Shown: positions 34,391 to 43,995 of the stretch, one piece after another
Layout of the letters: the number at the start of each line of letters is the position of its first letter
How positions within the stretch are numbered: position 1 is the first letter of the stretch
Assembly (NCBI RefSeq): GCF_040096015.1
Contig: NZ_JBBMFO010000001.1
Location: 1 to 64,000, forward strand
Direction: 5' to 3'
Length of the DNA stretch: 64,000 nt
Source of the DNA: Peptoniphilus_A hominis
Lineage (GTDB): Bacteria; Bacillota; Clostridia; Tissierellales; Peptoniphilaceae
Made by a program: the position numbers and the translations under genes
Notes under the pieces: model-generated
Databases searched by the model: none
The model's input: only the letters and a program-made list of their open reading frames with translations
What the model was told of the DNA's origin: nothing

Positions 34391-37300
34391 ATGAAAAATT
34401 TTAAAGAATTGTCTAAGGACAAGGTAAGTGTGAGGGAAGAAGAAATCTCAAAATTTTGGGATGAAATTGATCTTTTGCACAGATCTGTAGAATCAAGAGA
34501 AGATGGTGAAAGTTATATCTTTTATGAAGGACCTCCAACTGCAAATGGTAAACCAGGCATACACCATGTCATGGCTAGAACCTTAAAGGACTTAACTTGT
34601 AGATATCATACAATGCTTGGATATAAGGTTAAAAGAAAAGCAGGCTGGGATACTCATGGTCTACCAGTAGAAATTGAAGTAGAAAAGAAACTTGGGCTTC
34701 ACAACAAGCAAGACATTGAGTCCTATGGAGTAGAGGATTTTAACAAAAAATGTAAGGAATCTGTTTTTGAATATGAAAAGGAATGGAGAACACTTACTAG
34801 GAGAATGGGCTATCTTATAGACTTAGATCACCCATACATCACTCTTGAAAATACTTATATTGAATCAGTTTGGCATATACTAGACAAGATGTTTAAGGAT
34901 GGACTAATTTATGAAGGACATAAAATAGTTCCTTACTGCCCAAGATGTGGAACTGGTCTTGCATCTCATGAAGTTGCACAAGGTTATGAAGAAATAAAAA
35001 CAACAACAGCAACTTGTAAATTTAAATTAAAAGATAAGGAAAATGAATATTTCTTGGCATGGACAACTACACCATGGACTTTACCATCAAATGTTGCCCT
35101 TGCTGTAAATCCAAAGGTTGAATATATAAAAGCAAGGCACGCTGATGGCAATATTTATTATCTTGCAAAACCACTTGCTAAGGCTGTATTTAAAGATGAT
35201 GAATTTGAAGTTATAGAAGAATTCCTTGGAAAAGATTTAGAGTACATGGAATATGAACAACTTCTTAAATTCTTAGTACCAGACAAGAAAGCCTTTTACG
35301 TAATCTGTGCTGACTATGTAACTACTGAAGATGGTACTGGTATTGTTCACATTGCACCTGCCTTTGGTGAAGATGACTATCAAACTGCAAGGGGCTACGA
35401 CCTTCCAATGCTAAAACCAGTTGATGAAGAAGGTAAATTTACAGATACACCTTGGAAGGGGCAATTTGTAATTGATGCAGACCACGATGTACTTCACTAC
35501 TTAATGGACAATGACTTGATGTTCTCAAAACAAAAAGTAGTTCACAACTATCCACACTGCTGGAGATGTCACACTCCATTAATTTATTACGCTCATCCAT
35601 CTTGGTACATTGAAGTAACTAAGTTTAAGGATAAATTAATTGAAAACAACAATGGAGTAAATTGGTTCCCAGACTTTGTCGGTGAAAAGAGATTTGGCAA
35701 TTGGCTTGAAAACTTAAATGACTGGGCAATTTCAAGATCAAGATATTGGGGAACTCCACTTCCAATTTGGAGATGTGAATGTGGTCACACTGAATCTGTT
35801 GGCTCAATTGAAGACCTTAGAAATAAGGCTGTTGAAGATGTGCCAGCTGATGTAGAACTTCACAGACCTTATGTAGATGACATCCACCTAAAATGTCCTA
35901 AGTGTGGTAAAGAAATGACAAGGGAAGCTGACGTAATTGATGTTTGGTTTGACTCAGGTGCTATGCCTTTTGCTCAATGGCACTATCCATTTGAAAACAA
36001 GGACAACTTTGATGAACTTTTCCCAGCAGACTTTATATCAGAAGGTATTGACCAAACAAGAGGTTGGTTCTACTCACTAATTGCAATATCAACTTATATG
36101 ACAGGCAAGAGTCCTTACAAAAATGTTCTTGTAAATGACCTTATCCTTGATAAGGAAGGAAAGAAGATGTCAAAGTCAAGAGGAAATACAGTTGCACCTT
36201 TTGAACTCTTTGACAAGTATGGTGCCGATGTAGTTAGGTGGTATCTACTTTATGTATCTCCACCATGGACTCCAACAAAATTTGACGAAGATGGACTTCG
36301 TGAAATTGAATCAAAATTCTTTAGATCACTAAGAAACACTTACAACTTCTTTAGTCTATATGCCAATACAGATAACATTGACCCTAGAGAACACAAGGTA
36401 AGCTATGAAGATTTAGAAGAAATCGATAAATGGTTACTTTCAAAATACAATAGACTTGTAAAGACTGTAAGAGAAGACATGGAAGTATTTGAACTTACAA
36501 AGGTTGTAAGGGAAATCCAAGAATTTGTAATAGAAGATGTTTCCAACTGGTACATCAGAAGAAACAGAAGAAGATTCTGGAAGACTGACAAGGACAACAC
36601 TAAGCTTGCAGTTTATAAGACAACTTACGAAGTTTTACTTGGCGTTACAAAATTAATTGCACCAATAGTTCCATTTATATCAGAAGAATTATTTAAGTCA
36701 CTTACAGATGAAGAATCTGTTCACTTGACAGACTATCCAACTTATGACGAAAATATGATTAACGACAAGGTTGAAGAAAAAATGGACTTAGTAAGAGATC
36801 TTGTAACATTAGGAAGAGCATCAAGAGAAGAAGCTAAGATTAAAGTTAGACAACCACTTTCAGAAGTTATAATTGATGGAAAGTATAAGGAAATTATTGG
36901 TGACTTAACTGACTTAATTAAAGAAGAACTTAATGTTAAGGATGTTAGATTTGAAGATAATCTTTCTGAATATATGGAATTTGAACTTAAACCAAACTTT
37001 AGAGTTTGCGGAAGTATCTTAGGTTCAAAGGTTAAGGACTTTGGCAAATATTTAAGAGAAACTGATGCAAAAGAACTTCTCGCTAAATTAAACGAAGGCG
37101 ATGTAAAGCTTGAAATCGCTGGAGAAGAAACTGAAATTAAAAAAGATTATGTTGAAGTAAAAATTAGTGCAAAAGAGGGCTTTGACGTCGTAATGGAAAA
37201 TAATCTTTTTGTTATCCTAGACACTGAGCTTAATGATGAGCTTCTTAATGAAGGTTATGTAAGAGAATTTGTATCAAAAATTCAACAACTTAGAAAGAAA

Positions 37301-37492
37301 AAAGATTTAGAAATCTTAGACAACATTAAGATAACTTATAAGTCTGACGAAGAAGTAGAAAAGGCTCTTGCTTCTGAAGAAGAATTTATTAAAACAGAAA
37401 CCTTGGCAAAAGAATTAGTAAAGGCAGATGTTGAAGCAGAAGTTGAAAACCTAAATGGTCACGACATTAAAATTGCAATAGAAAAAATGTAA
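34391..37492 (+). CDS. ileS: Isoleucyl-tRNA synthetase, eukaryote-like IleRS2 type
   Basis: 1033 residues, about 100 longer than common bacterial IleRS1 and typical of IleRS2. The class I signature is GIHH (residues 56-59, in KPGIHHVM), i.e. the HxGH motif with first and third residues exchanged, as described for a subset of IleRS2. KMSKS is intact (GKKMSKSRGN), the editing domain follows AWTTTPWTLPSN, and Cys pairs CPRC, CWRC and CPKC suggest zinc sites. IleRS2 enzymes are naturally resistant to mupirocin, strongly so with the GxHH form (established for the family). Controlled by the T-box just upstream. Confidence 0.95.
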   Translation: MKNFKELSKDKVSVREEEISKFWDEIDLLHRSVESREDGESYIFYEGPPTANGKPGIHHVMARTLKDLTCRYHTMLGYKVKRKAGWDTHGLPVEIEVEKKLGLHNKQDIESYGVEDFNKKCKESVFEYEKEWRTLTRRMGYLIDLDHPYITLENTYIESVWHILDKMFKDGLIYEGHKIVPYCPRCGTGLASHEVAQGYEEIKTTTATCKFKLKDKENEYFLAWTTTPWTLPSNVALAVNPKVEYIKARHADGNIYYLAKPLAKAVFKDDEFEVIEEFLGKDLEYMEYEQLLKFLVPDKKAFYVICADYVTTEDGTGIVHIAPAFGEDDYQTARGYDLPMLKPVDEEGKFTDTPWKGQFVIDADHDVLHYLMDNDLMFSKQKVVHNYPHCWRCHTPLIYYAHPSWYIEVTKFKDKLIENNNGVNWFPDFVGEKRFGNWLENLNDWAISRSRYWGTPLPIWRCECGHTESVGSIEDLRNKAVEDVPADVELHRPYVDDIHLKCPKCGKEMTREADVIDVWFDSGAMPFAQWHYPFENKDNFDELFPADFISEGIDQTRGWFYSLIAISTYMTGKSPYKNVLVNDLILDKEGKKMSKSRGNTVAPFELFDKYGADVVRWYLLYVSPPWTPTKFDEDGLREIESKFFRSLRNTYNFFSLYANTDNIDPREHKVSYEDLEEIDKWLLSKYNRLVKTVREDMEVFELTKVVREIQEFVIEDVSNWYIRRNRRRFWKTDKDNTKLAVYKTTYEVLLGVTKLIAPIVPFISEELFKSLTDEESVHLTDYPTYDENMINDKVEEKMDLVRDLVTLGRASREEAKIKVRQPLSEVIIDGKYKEIIGDLTDLIKEELNVKDVRFEDNLSEYMEFELKPNFRVCGSILGSKVKDFGKYLRETDAKELLAKLNEGDVKLEIAGEETEIKKDYVEVKISAKEGFDVVMENNLFVILDTELNDELLNEGYVREFVSKIQQLRKKKDLEILDNIKITYKSDEEVEKALASEEEFIKTETLAKELVKADVEAEVENLNGHDIKIAIEKM

Positions 37493-37503
37493 ATTAATTA
37501 AAG

Positions 37504-37537
37504 TAAGGCTCTGAGAATCCAGGGCCTTATTTTTTTG
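37504..37537 (+). terminator. Terminator of ileS
   Basis: 10-bp stem TAAGGCTCTG/CAGGGCCTTA with one G-T pair, then a T-run. Confidence 0.85.
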
Positions 37538-37636
37538 CCTTGAACCATATAAAAATTAACTGTGGTTAACAAGGGTCTAGTCCTTATAAATCAACATATA
37601 AGACAAAAAAAGTGAATATATTTAAGGAAAATAAAA

Positions 37637-37651
37637 TGATATCCAATATCA
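37637..37651. promoter_or_regulatory. Candidate operator upstream of the ABC/DtxR-like operon
   Basis: Perfect palindrome TGATAT-CCA-ATATCA, 78 bp before the DUF454 start. The adjoining AATATCAATA resembles AATATCATTA inside the operator-like palindrome at 42465-42477 before the heme operon, so one regulator may act on both. Confidence 0.4.
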
Positions 37652-37728
37652 ATATTATTTACTTATAAAAATTTCTTTGTTAGTATTTATCTTGAAAAAT
37701 TAAAAAACCAAAGTTAAGGAGGATATAA

Positions 37729-38091
37729 TTGAAGATTTTATTTTTAATACTTGGATTTATATTTTTAGGGATTGGAGTAGTGGGGATATATATGCCTTTA
37801 TTACCTGCAACTCCCTTTTTGTTACTGGCAACATATTGTTTTTCCAGAAGTTCAAAAAAATTTAACGACTATTTTATTTCTACTAAATTATACAAGGATA
37901 ATATTGAGCCAATAAAAAACAAGAGTGGAATGACAAAAGAGAGAAAGATAAAGATTCTTATGACTATCACTATTTTTCTTGGCATATCATTTTGTTTAGT
38001 AAACAACTCACATGCTAGAATTACACTTTTGTTAGTGCTAATTTTTCACTACATATATTTTATTTTTAAGATTAAGACAATCAAGGAGTAG
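37729..38091 (+). CDS. DUF454/YbaN-family membrane protein
   Basis: 120 residues from a TTG start behind AGGAGG. Three to four membrane helices; GFIFLGIGVVGIYMPLLPATPF is the YbaN/DUF454 signature. Function unknown. First gene of an operon with two ABC subunits (2 bp gap) and a DtxR-like regulator. Confidence 0.85.
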   Translation: MKILFLILGFIFLGIGVVGIYMPLLPATPFLLLATYCFSRSSKKFNDYFISTKLYKDNIEPIKNKSGMTKERKIKILMTITIFLGISFCLVNNSHARITLLLVLIFHYIYFIFKIKTIKE

Positions 38092-38093
38092 AA

Positions 38094-39812
38094 ATGTTTA
38101 ATAAAAAATTATTTAATGAGTTAAGAAGTGAAAAAATACAAATTTTAAGACTTTTGCTTATAAAAATTATACAAATGGCGACTAATGTTGCCATGATTTT
38201 TTTAATAGGTAAGTCTATAGAAAGTATAATTAATTCAAATTTTAGCGGGAGCAAATTTATTTTATTTATGTCCTTAATAATGGGACTAAATATTTTCTTA
38301 ATAAAAATAGAAGCTAGTATATCTTACAAGGTTTCCTATAGGATAAAAAACACCTTGAGAGAAAGATTAATGAAGAAGGTTTTTTCTTTTAAGATGGAGT
38401 ATGGGAGCAAGGTTTCTATTTCAGAAGTTATAAATTTAGGTGTAGAGGGAATAGAGCAACTCAACTTATTTTACTCTGCTCTCTTGCCACAACTTCTATT
38501 CTCTTTAATAGGACCTGTAATTTTATTTATTATACTTTCATTTTTAAATCTTAAAATAGCATTAACAATGCTCTTACTAATACCACTAATACCTCTTGCC
38601 ATAATGATGGTGCAAAAACTTGCAAAGAAAGTCGTGAAAACTTATTGGAAATCATATACAAATCTGTCAGAAGTTTTTATAGACTTCCTATATGGCTTAA
38701 CAAGTTTAGAAGTTTTCAATGCAGATGAAGACTACAATGACCTATTAAATGAGAAGGCAGAAGACTTTAGGGTCAAAACAATGAAAGTTCTCATGATGCA
38801 ACTAAATAACATTACGGTCTTAGACTTAATTTCTTATGCAGGTTCAGCCTTGGGAATTATCTTATCAATTTACTATTATTCTAGGGGTCAGCTTTCTGTC
38901 TTTGCAGCCTTTTCCTTTATACTCTTAAGCCAAGAATTTTTCTTGCCTTTAAGAAGATTGGGGGCACTTTTTCATGTGGCTATGAATGGGATCACAGCAG
39001 CTAATTCCCTCTTTGAAATTTTAGAAATAGAAAGTATAGAAGATTTTGAAGACGTAATAAAGGATGAGAAAGTAGATGTAGAAGTAAAAAATTTAAGTTT
39101 TTCTTACAGAGAAAAGGAAATTTTAAAAGACTTAAATATGAAGATTAAGTCGAACAAAATCACAGCTATAGTAGGAGAAAGTGGTTGTGGGAAGTCTACT
39201 CTTGCGAAATTAGTTGGTGGTTTTGAAAGGAATTATGATGGAGAAATACTTTACAATGGCTTAAGTGAAATTTCAAATGATTCTTTAAATGAAAATATAA
39301 TGTTAGTAGACAATAACCCCTACTTCTTTAAGGAAAGTCTTAGATATAATCTTAAAATGGCAAATAAAAATGCAGATGATGATAAGCTAATAGAAGTTTT
39401 AGAAGAAGTTGGTCTTTATTCCTACTTTAAAAATACCGGAGGCTTAGATAGCATCCTAGAAAGTGCTGGCAACAACCTATCAGGTGGACAAAAACAAAGG
39501 CTTGCAATAGGAAGGGTCCTTTTGAAAGAACCAAAGATTTTAATTTTAGATGAGTCCATTTCAAATATAGATAAGGAATCAGAAGATTTGATTTTAAATC
39601 TTATACAAAAATTAAAAGAAAAAATGACCATAATTCTTATTACTCATAGACTCAACACAGTCCTTCAGGCAGACTATATTTACTATCTTGACAATAAGAA
39701 GGTAGCAGAAGAAGGAAGTTTTGAAGAATTAAGTAAGGGAGAATTATTTTCTGGTATATATAAATACCAAAGGGAATTAGAAATGTGGGGTTTAAATGAA
39801 GAAATTAATTGA
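38094..39812 (+). CDS. Exporter-fold ABC transporter subunit 1 (CydD/PefC-like)
   Basis: 572 residues: six membrane helices (1-310) fused to an ATPase with Walker A GESGCGKST, signature LSGGQ and Walker B ILILDES. It overlaps the next gene by 17 bp, and the two form a heterodimer. Families with this layout include CydDC (thiol/heme export), PefCD (heme export) and YbtPQ/IrtAB (siderophore import). Its place immediately before a heme-uptake operon makes heme or siderophore traffic likely, direction unresolved. Confidence 0.85.
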   Translation: MFNKKLFNELRSEKIQILRLLLIKIIQMATNVAMIFLIGKSIESIINSNFSGSKFILFMSLIMGLNIFLIKIEASISYKVSYRIKNTLRERLMKKVFSFKMEYGSKVSISEVINLGVEGIEQLNLFYSALLPQLLFSLIGPVILFIILSFLNLKIALTMLLLIPLIPLAIMMVQKLAKKVVKTYWKSYTNLSEVFIDFLYGLTSLEVFNADEDYNDLLNEKAEDFRVKTMKVLMMQLNNITVLDLISYAGSALGIILSIYYYSRGQLSVFAAFSFILLSQEFFLPLRRLGALFHVAMNGITAANSLFEILEIESIEDFEDVIKDEKVDVEVKNLSFSYREKEILKDLNMKIKSNKITAIVGESGCGKSTLAKLVGGFERNYDGEILYNGLSEISNDSLNENIMLVDNNPYFFKESLRYNLKMANKNADDDKLIEVLEEVGLYSYFKNTGGLDSILESAGNNLSGGQKQRLAIGRVLLKEPKILILDESISNIDKESEDLILNLIQKLKEKMTIILITHRLNTVLQADYIYYLDNKKVAEEGSFEELSKGELFSGIYKYQRELEMWGLNEEIN

Positions 39813-41454
39813 ATATAAAAATTTAATAGGAAAACTCCTATCTCTTGTAGATGATCTGAAGTTACAAATGTTTTTTGCCATATTTTTTGGCGCAAGTGGA
39901 CACATATTTGCGACCTTGTTGCCATCATTAGGTTTATTCTACCTAAGTAAACTAATTTTAAATCAAAGTATAAATTTAAAAATAATAATTGGAATTTTAT
40001 TTACTTTGGCTATACTAAGAGCGATATTTAAGTACCTAGAGCAGCTTTTAAATCACTATATAGCCTTCAAAATTTTAGCAATATTAAGAGATAAAATTTT
40101 CAAAAAACTAAGGTCTTTGGGACCAGCCAAGATGAATGGGAAAAATAAGGGAGAATTAATTTCTATAATTACATCAGATATAGAGTTACTAGAGGTCTTT
40201 TACGCACACACAATTTCTCCTGTTTGTATAGCCCTAGTTCACACTTTATTTTTCTTTAGCATCTTATGGAAATTTAATCCAATCTACTCTTGGATACTTC
40301 TAGTTTTCCACTTGATATTAGCTTTGGTTATCCCAATTATTACTGAGAAATCTGCGGGAGAGCTTGGCCGAAAGCAAAGGGAGAATTTATCAATTTTAAA
40401 TTCTCTAATCCTGGAAAGTTTTAAGGGAATTAAAGAAATTATTAATTTTTCTTATTTTGAAGATAGGTATAAAGAGATTGAATTTGAAGCAAATAAGCTA
40501 AACAGGTCTACCAAGGCTCTTACAGAAAAGTCATCAAATAACTTTGCTCTTACATCTTTTACAATAATACTTGGGGATTTAATTTTTACTTTGATGTCCT
40601 TTAAGCTTTACAAGGATTCTATCATTGACCTTAGTGGCTTATTATTTCCCTTGGGAGTTTTCATTTCTTCTTTTGGACCGACAAGTGCTCTTTCATCTCT
40701 TGCAAATAACTTGGTTTTAACCTTTGCTTGTGGCAAGAGAGTCGTGGAACTCTTGGAAGAAGATCCTCTTACACCAATAAATTATAATGGAGAAGAAATT
40801 GATTATGAGAATATCTGTCTTGAGAAAGTGAATTTTTCTTATGATGACACAAAACTCATTAATGATTTTAATTTTAAAACTGAATTAAATGAGATAATAG
40901 GATTAAAAGGTAAAAGTGGTTGTGGCAAATCAACATTAATAAAATTAATGATGAGATTTTATGATACAAAGAATGGTAAAATTTGCCTAAATGATAAAAA
41001 TATAAAAGACTTAAATACATTAAATTTAAGAGAGAACATTTCATACCTAAGTCAAGAAACCCATCTCTTTAGAGGTAGCATTAGAGATAATTTAAAAATT
41101 GCAAAAAAAGATGCAAGTGAAGATGAATTAATAGAAGCTTGCAAAAAGGCAAATATTTATGATTTCATAATGACCCTCGATAGGGGATTTGACACAGAGA
41201 TAGTAAAGGAAAATAATGAAATCTCCACTGGACAAGCTCAAAGGTTGGCTCTAGCAAGAATCTTTTTAAGAAAATCAAAGCTATACCTACTTGATGAACC
41301 AACGGCTAACATTGATGCATTAAACGAAGGGATAATTTTAAAGTCCCTATATAATGAGAGAAAAAATAAAAATATTATAATTTCATCTCACAGGGATAGT
41401 TCTCTTAGGATTTGTGACAGAATAGTAGAAGTTAAAAGAGGAATGGAGTCATAA
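39796..41454 (+). CDS. Exporter-fold ABC transporter subunit 2 (CydC/PefD-like)
   Basis: 552 residues: six membrane helices then an ATPase domain with Walker A GKSGCGKST, Walker B LLDEPTA and a variant signature STGQ in place of SGGQ. Unequal signature motifs are common in heterodimeric ABC exporters where one ATP site is weak. Partner of the preceding gene; ends 4 bp before the regulator. Confidence 0.85.
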   Translation: MKKLIEYKNLIGKLLSLVDDLKLQMFFAIFFGASGHIFATLLPSLGLFYLSKLILNQSINLKIIIGILFTLAILRAIFKYLEQLLNHYIAFKILAILRDKIFKKLRSLGPAKMNGKNKGELISIITSDIELLEVFYAHTISPVCIALVHTLFFFSILWKFNPIYSWILLVFHLILALVIPIITEKSAGELGRKQRENLSILNSLILESFKGIKEIINFSYFEDRYKEIEFEANKLNRSTKALTEKSSNNFALTSFTIILGDLIFTLMSFKLYKDSIIDLSGLLFPLGVFISSFGPTSALSSLANNLVLTFACGKRVVELLEEDPLTPINYNGEEIDYENICLEKVNFSYDDTKLINDFNFKTELNEIIGLKGKSGCGKSTLIKLMMRFYDTKNGKICLNDKNIKDLNTLNLRENISYLSQETHLFRGSIRDNLKIAKKDASEDELIEACKKANIYDFIMTLDRGFDTEIVKENNEISTGQAQRLALARIFLRKSKLYLLDEPTANIDALNEGIILKSLYNERKNKNIIISSHRDSSLRICDRIVEVKRGMES

Positions 41455-41458
41455 TTTT

Positions 41459-42292
41459 ATGATAAATTTGAATATAACTAAAGTACAAATTGAATATTTA
41501 TTATTTATAAAAAATTATGAAGGCAAGAAGACTATTACAGAAGCAAGCTTATTTTTTAACTGCTCTCGTGCTAACTCAAAAAAGATTCTAGACAAGATGA
41601 TTGTCACGGGAATCTTGTACAAGGAAGATAATGAGTATAAGTTAACTAAAATTGGGTGTGACCTTTCTAAATTTTATAATGAAAATCTTGAAAAGAATTT
41701 ATTTGTATTACAAAAATTTTTGGATGTTGACGATAATCTCGCTAGAAGCATCAGCCTTGAAATGTTGTCAAAGAGGCTTATTCCTTATCAAGAGGCACTG
41801 GAAAAAAGATACAAGAGTATGATTTTAGCTAAAGATATTCAGGGTAGAGAGAGGGTCCAAGATATTTCTAAATATTTAGAAAAAGGAAGGCATGCAATTA
41901 ATTTTTCAATTAAGAAGATTGATGAAGAAAGAAAAAGATCCTTTGTTGATAATTCCATGGCACTTATGGGTTTTGATGATCAGGCATATTTGATAATTGG
42001 GGAAGAATCCTATATAGAACTTTCAACTAAGACAATAAAGAAAGCTCATCACGGTTACTTAAAAAAAGCAATTGCTACAAAGTTATTTTATTTTGATGAT
42101 GGAGAAGAAATAGAAATAAATTCCAAGGATAGGATTTTTAAGATTCCCCTCAATTTAATTGATTATTGGTCAACATCAGATGGGATAATTTTAGAGGCAT
42201 CCTTGATTTTAAAAATTAAATCTCAAATGGGAATAACAATACATGAAAAAAAAGCAAATTTTTTATTTATAGTTAACCTTTGTTTAACTTAA
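41459..42292 (+). CDS. Putative DtxR-like winged-helix regulator
   Basis: 277 residues, unusually long. The N-terminal ~65 residues form a winged helix (ITEASLFFNCSRANSKKILDKMIVTGILY...YKLTKIG) like DtxR/MntR, followed by a helical part. The C-terminal ~150 residues resemble no family I know. No clear metal-ligand set can be assigned by eye. Last gene of the ABC operon and directly before the NEAT/Shp operon, so it is the natural candidate for iron- or heme-dependent control of both. Confidence 0.5.
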   Translation: MINLNITKVQIEYLLFIKNYEGKKTITEASLFFNCSRANSKKILDKMIVTGILYKEDNEYKLTKIGCDLSKFYNENLEKNLFVLQKFLDVDDNLARSISLEMLSKRLIPYQEALEKRYKSMILAKDIQGRERVQDISKYLEKGRHAINFSIKKIDEERKRSFVDNSMALMGFDDQAYLIIGEESYIELSTKTIKKAHHGYLKKAIATKLFYFDDGEEIEINSKDRIFKIPLNLIDYWSTSDGIILEASLILKIKSQMGITIHEKKANFLFIVNLCLT

Positions 42293-42332
42293 AAACTTAA
42301 ACTTATACACCATAAAATATGTAAAAACATTC

Positions 42333-42365
42333 TAAACTCTAGTCAGTGACTAGGGTTTATTTTTA
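42333..42365 (+). terminator. Terminator of the ABC/regulator operon
   Basis: 12-bp stem TAAACTCTAGTC/GACTAGGGTTTA with a 3-nt loop and T-rich tail. Confidence 0.8.
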
Positions 42366-42457
42366 TTATAAAAATTAAAATAATATATTTATAAAAATTT
42401 TTCTGCGAGTAAACCGGAGTTAACAAAATTTTCATAATTCTTTTATAGCTTATTTAA

Positions 42458-42488
42458 TTGATAAGTAATATCATTACCTAAGTAATAT
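42458..42488 (+). promoter_or_regulatory. Promoter and operator-like palindrome of the heme operon
   Basis: TTGATA (42458) and TAATAT (42483) with a long 19-bp spacer that contains the palindrome GTAAT-ATC-ATTAC (42465-42477). Placement between -35 and -10 suits a repressor such as a metal-dependent regulator. Confidence 0.45.
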
Positions 42489-42513
42489 AAATTGATAACA
42501 AGGGGTCTTTATA

Positions 42514-43995
42514 ATGAAAAATAAAAAAATTTACATATCTCTAGTATTTTTATTATCTTTATTATTCTTAACGAATTTTGTATTTGCGGATAATGAAAGC
42601 ACACCAGAGAAAAAAGAAATAAAATTAGAAGATGGCTACTATGAAATTCCAATTAAGTTATGGCATTCCATCGAAGAAAAACCTAGTATGGGCAACAAAG
42701 CGCTTGTACAAAAAGCCGAGATTGAAGTGAAGGATGGAGAAGCAAACCTCTACATAGGATCTGACAAGATGGAATACTTATCAATAACAGCTTCTCTAAT
42801 TAATATTTACTTCCAAAAGGAAGATGGAATTTATCACAGGGCAGAGGCAGCTTGCTATGACTTAGAAGTACCCAAGGAAAAAGATAAAAGACCAAGAGTC
42901 TTTAAGACATCCCTAGTTAATATGGATGAAATGACAAGGGTTTATGTAGATCCAAAAGTAGAACCTATGGGGGATGAACCAATAAGGGCAAGAATAAAAC
43001 TTGACTATGGCGAGATTAAAAAAATAAATGAAAGCGATTCAATATTAATAAACAATTTTAAAGAAGGAGCAAATAAACCAGAATTTAATTCAAAGGAAGC
43101 TGGAGAAGTTCAAAATAAAAACATAATAGTAAACTATGATCCTGATACCTTTAATGAAGAATTTTCTTTTTATGGAAATAGATTATCAGGAAAGCAGGCA
43201 GAAGAATTCACAAAGTCCTTTGACAAATTAGATCAAGTAAATGTTTTTAAGATAGAGTTTTTAGGACCCCTAGATGAAATACAAGGCAATGAAGAAAGTA
43301 TTCAAGCAAAAAGAAAAAAGATTTATGCAAACAAAGAATTTGATTTAAAATTACCTCTTTTAAAATTTAAAGGACAAGACAAGCTAAGTCTTTATGAAGT
43401 AAATAATGGAGAAAAAAAGAAGATAGATTTCAAAGTCAATGGAGATCACATTGAATTTAAAACAAAAGATTCAGCAATTTTTATAGTGGTGAAAGCTGCT
43501 GGATCAGGTATGCAAGTAAATGAAAGCATAGATAATAATAAATCACCGACATTAAGCAATATAAGTACAAGCAATAGTAGTTCAAAGGAAGAAAGAGCAA
43601 AGGCCTTTATGACGACAGTTAAAAAGCCACAGGCACAAAAAATATCAAGCTCTTCAGATTCCTCATCCCCTATGCCAGTAGAAGGACCACAAGTTAGTTC
43701 AACAACACTAAACACAAGTCCACCTTCTATAGGCTCACAACAAAGTAAAATTTCAAGTCAAGAAAACAAGGGACCATCCTTCAATCAAAATAAAGATGCA
43801 GAGATTGGAGCAGAAGGACAAGAAATTGAAGAAAAAGAATCAAAGGGCATTATTATTTTAATACTCCTAATATTTATAGGATTAAATTCAATGGCCTTTG
43901 TTGTAATTAGAAAAAATTTTCAAGAAGTAAAAGAAATGAAGGATGAAATAATATTTTTAGGAGGGCTTAAAGATAATGAAAAAAATAATAAATAA
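42514..43995 (+). CDS. Membrane-anchored NEAT-domain heme-binding protein
   Basis: 493 residues. Signal peptide 1-26, NEAT-type domain ~40-170 (YEIPIKLWHSIEEKPSMGNKA, LDYGEI), a second globular region to ~335, a Ser/Pro/Asn-rich linker (~340-440), one membrane helix (~447-467) and a short cytoplasmic tail. There is no LPXTG motif, so it is held in the membrane. NEAT domains carry heme from host proteins across the cell surface. It is the first gene of a run with overlapping starts (20 bp into the next gene). Confidence 0.85.
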   Translation: MKNKKIYISLVFLLSLLFLTNFVFADNESTPEKKEIKLEDGYYEIPIKLWHSIEEKPSMGNKALVQKAEIEVKDGEANLYIGSDKMEYLSITASLINIYFQKEDGIYHRAEAACYDLEVPKEKDKRPRVFKTSLVNMDEMTRVYVDPKVEPMGDEPIRARIKLDYGEIKKINESDSILINNFKEGANKPEFNSKEAGEVQNKNIIVNYDPDTFNEEFSFYGNRLSGKQAEEFTKSFDKLDQVNVFKIEFLGPLDEIQGNEESIQAKRKKIYANKEFDLKLPLLKFKGQDKLSLYEVNNGEKKKIDFKVNGDHIEFKTKDSAIFIVVKAAGSGMQVNESIDNNKSPTLSNISTSNSSSKEERAKAFMTTVKKPQAQKISSSSDSSSPMPVEGPQVSSTTLNTSPPSIGSQQSKISSQENKGPSFNQNKDAEIGAEGQEIEEKESKGIIILILLIFIGLNSMAFVVIRKNFQEVKEMKDEIIFLGGLKDNEKNNK

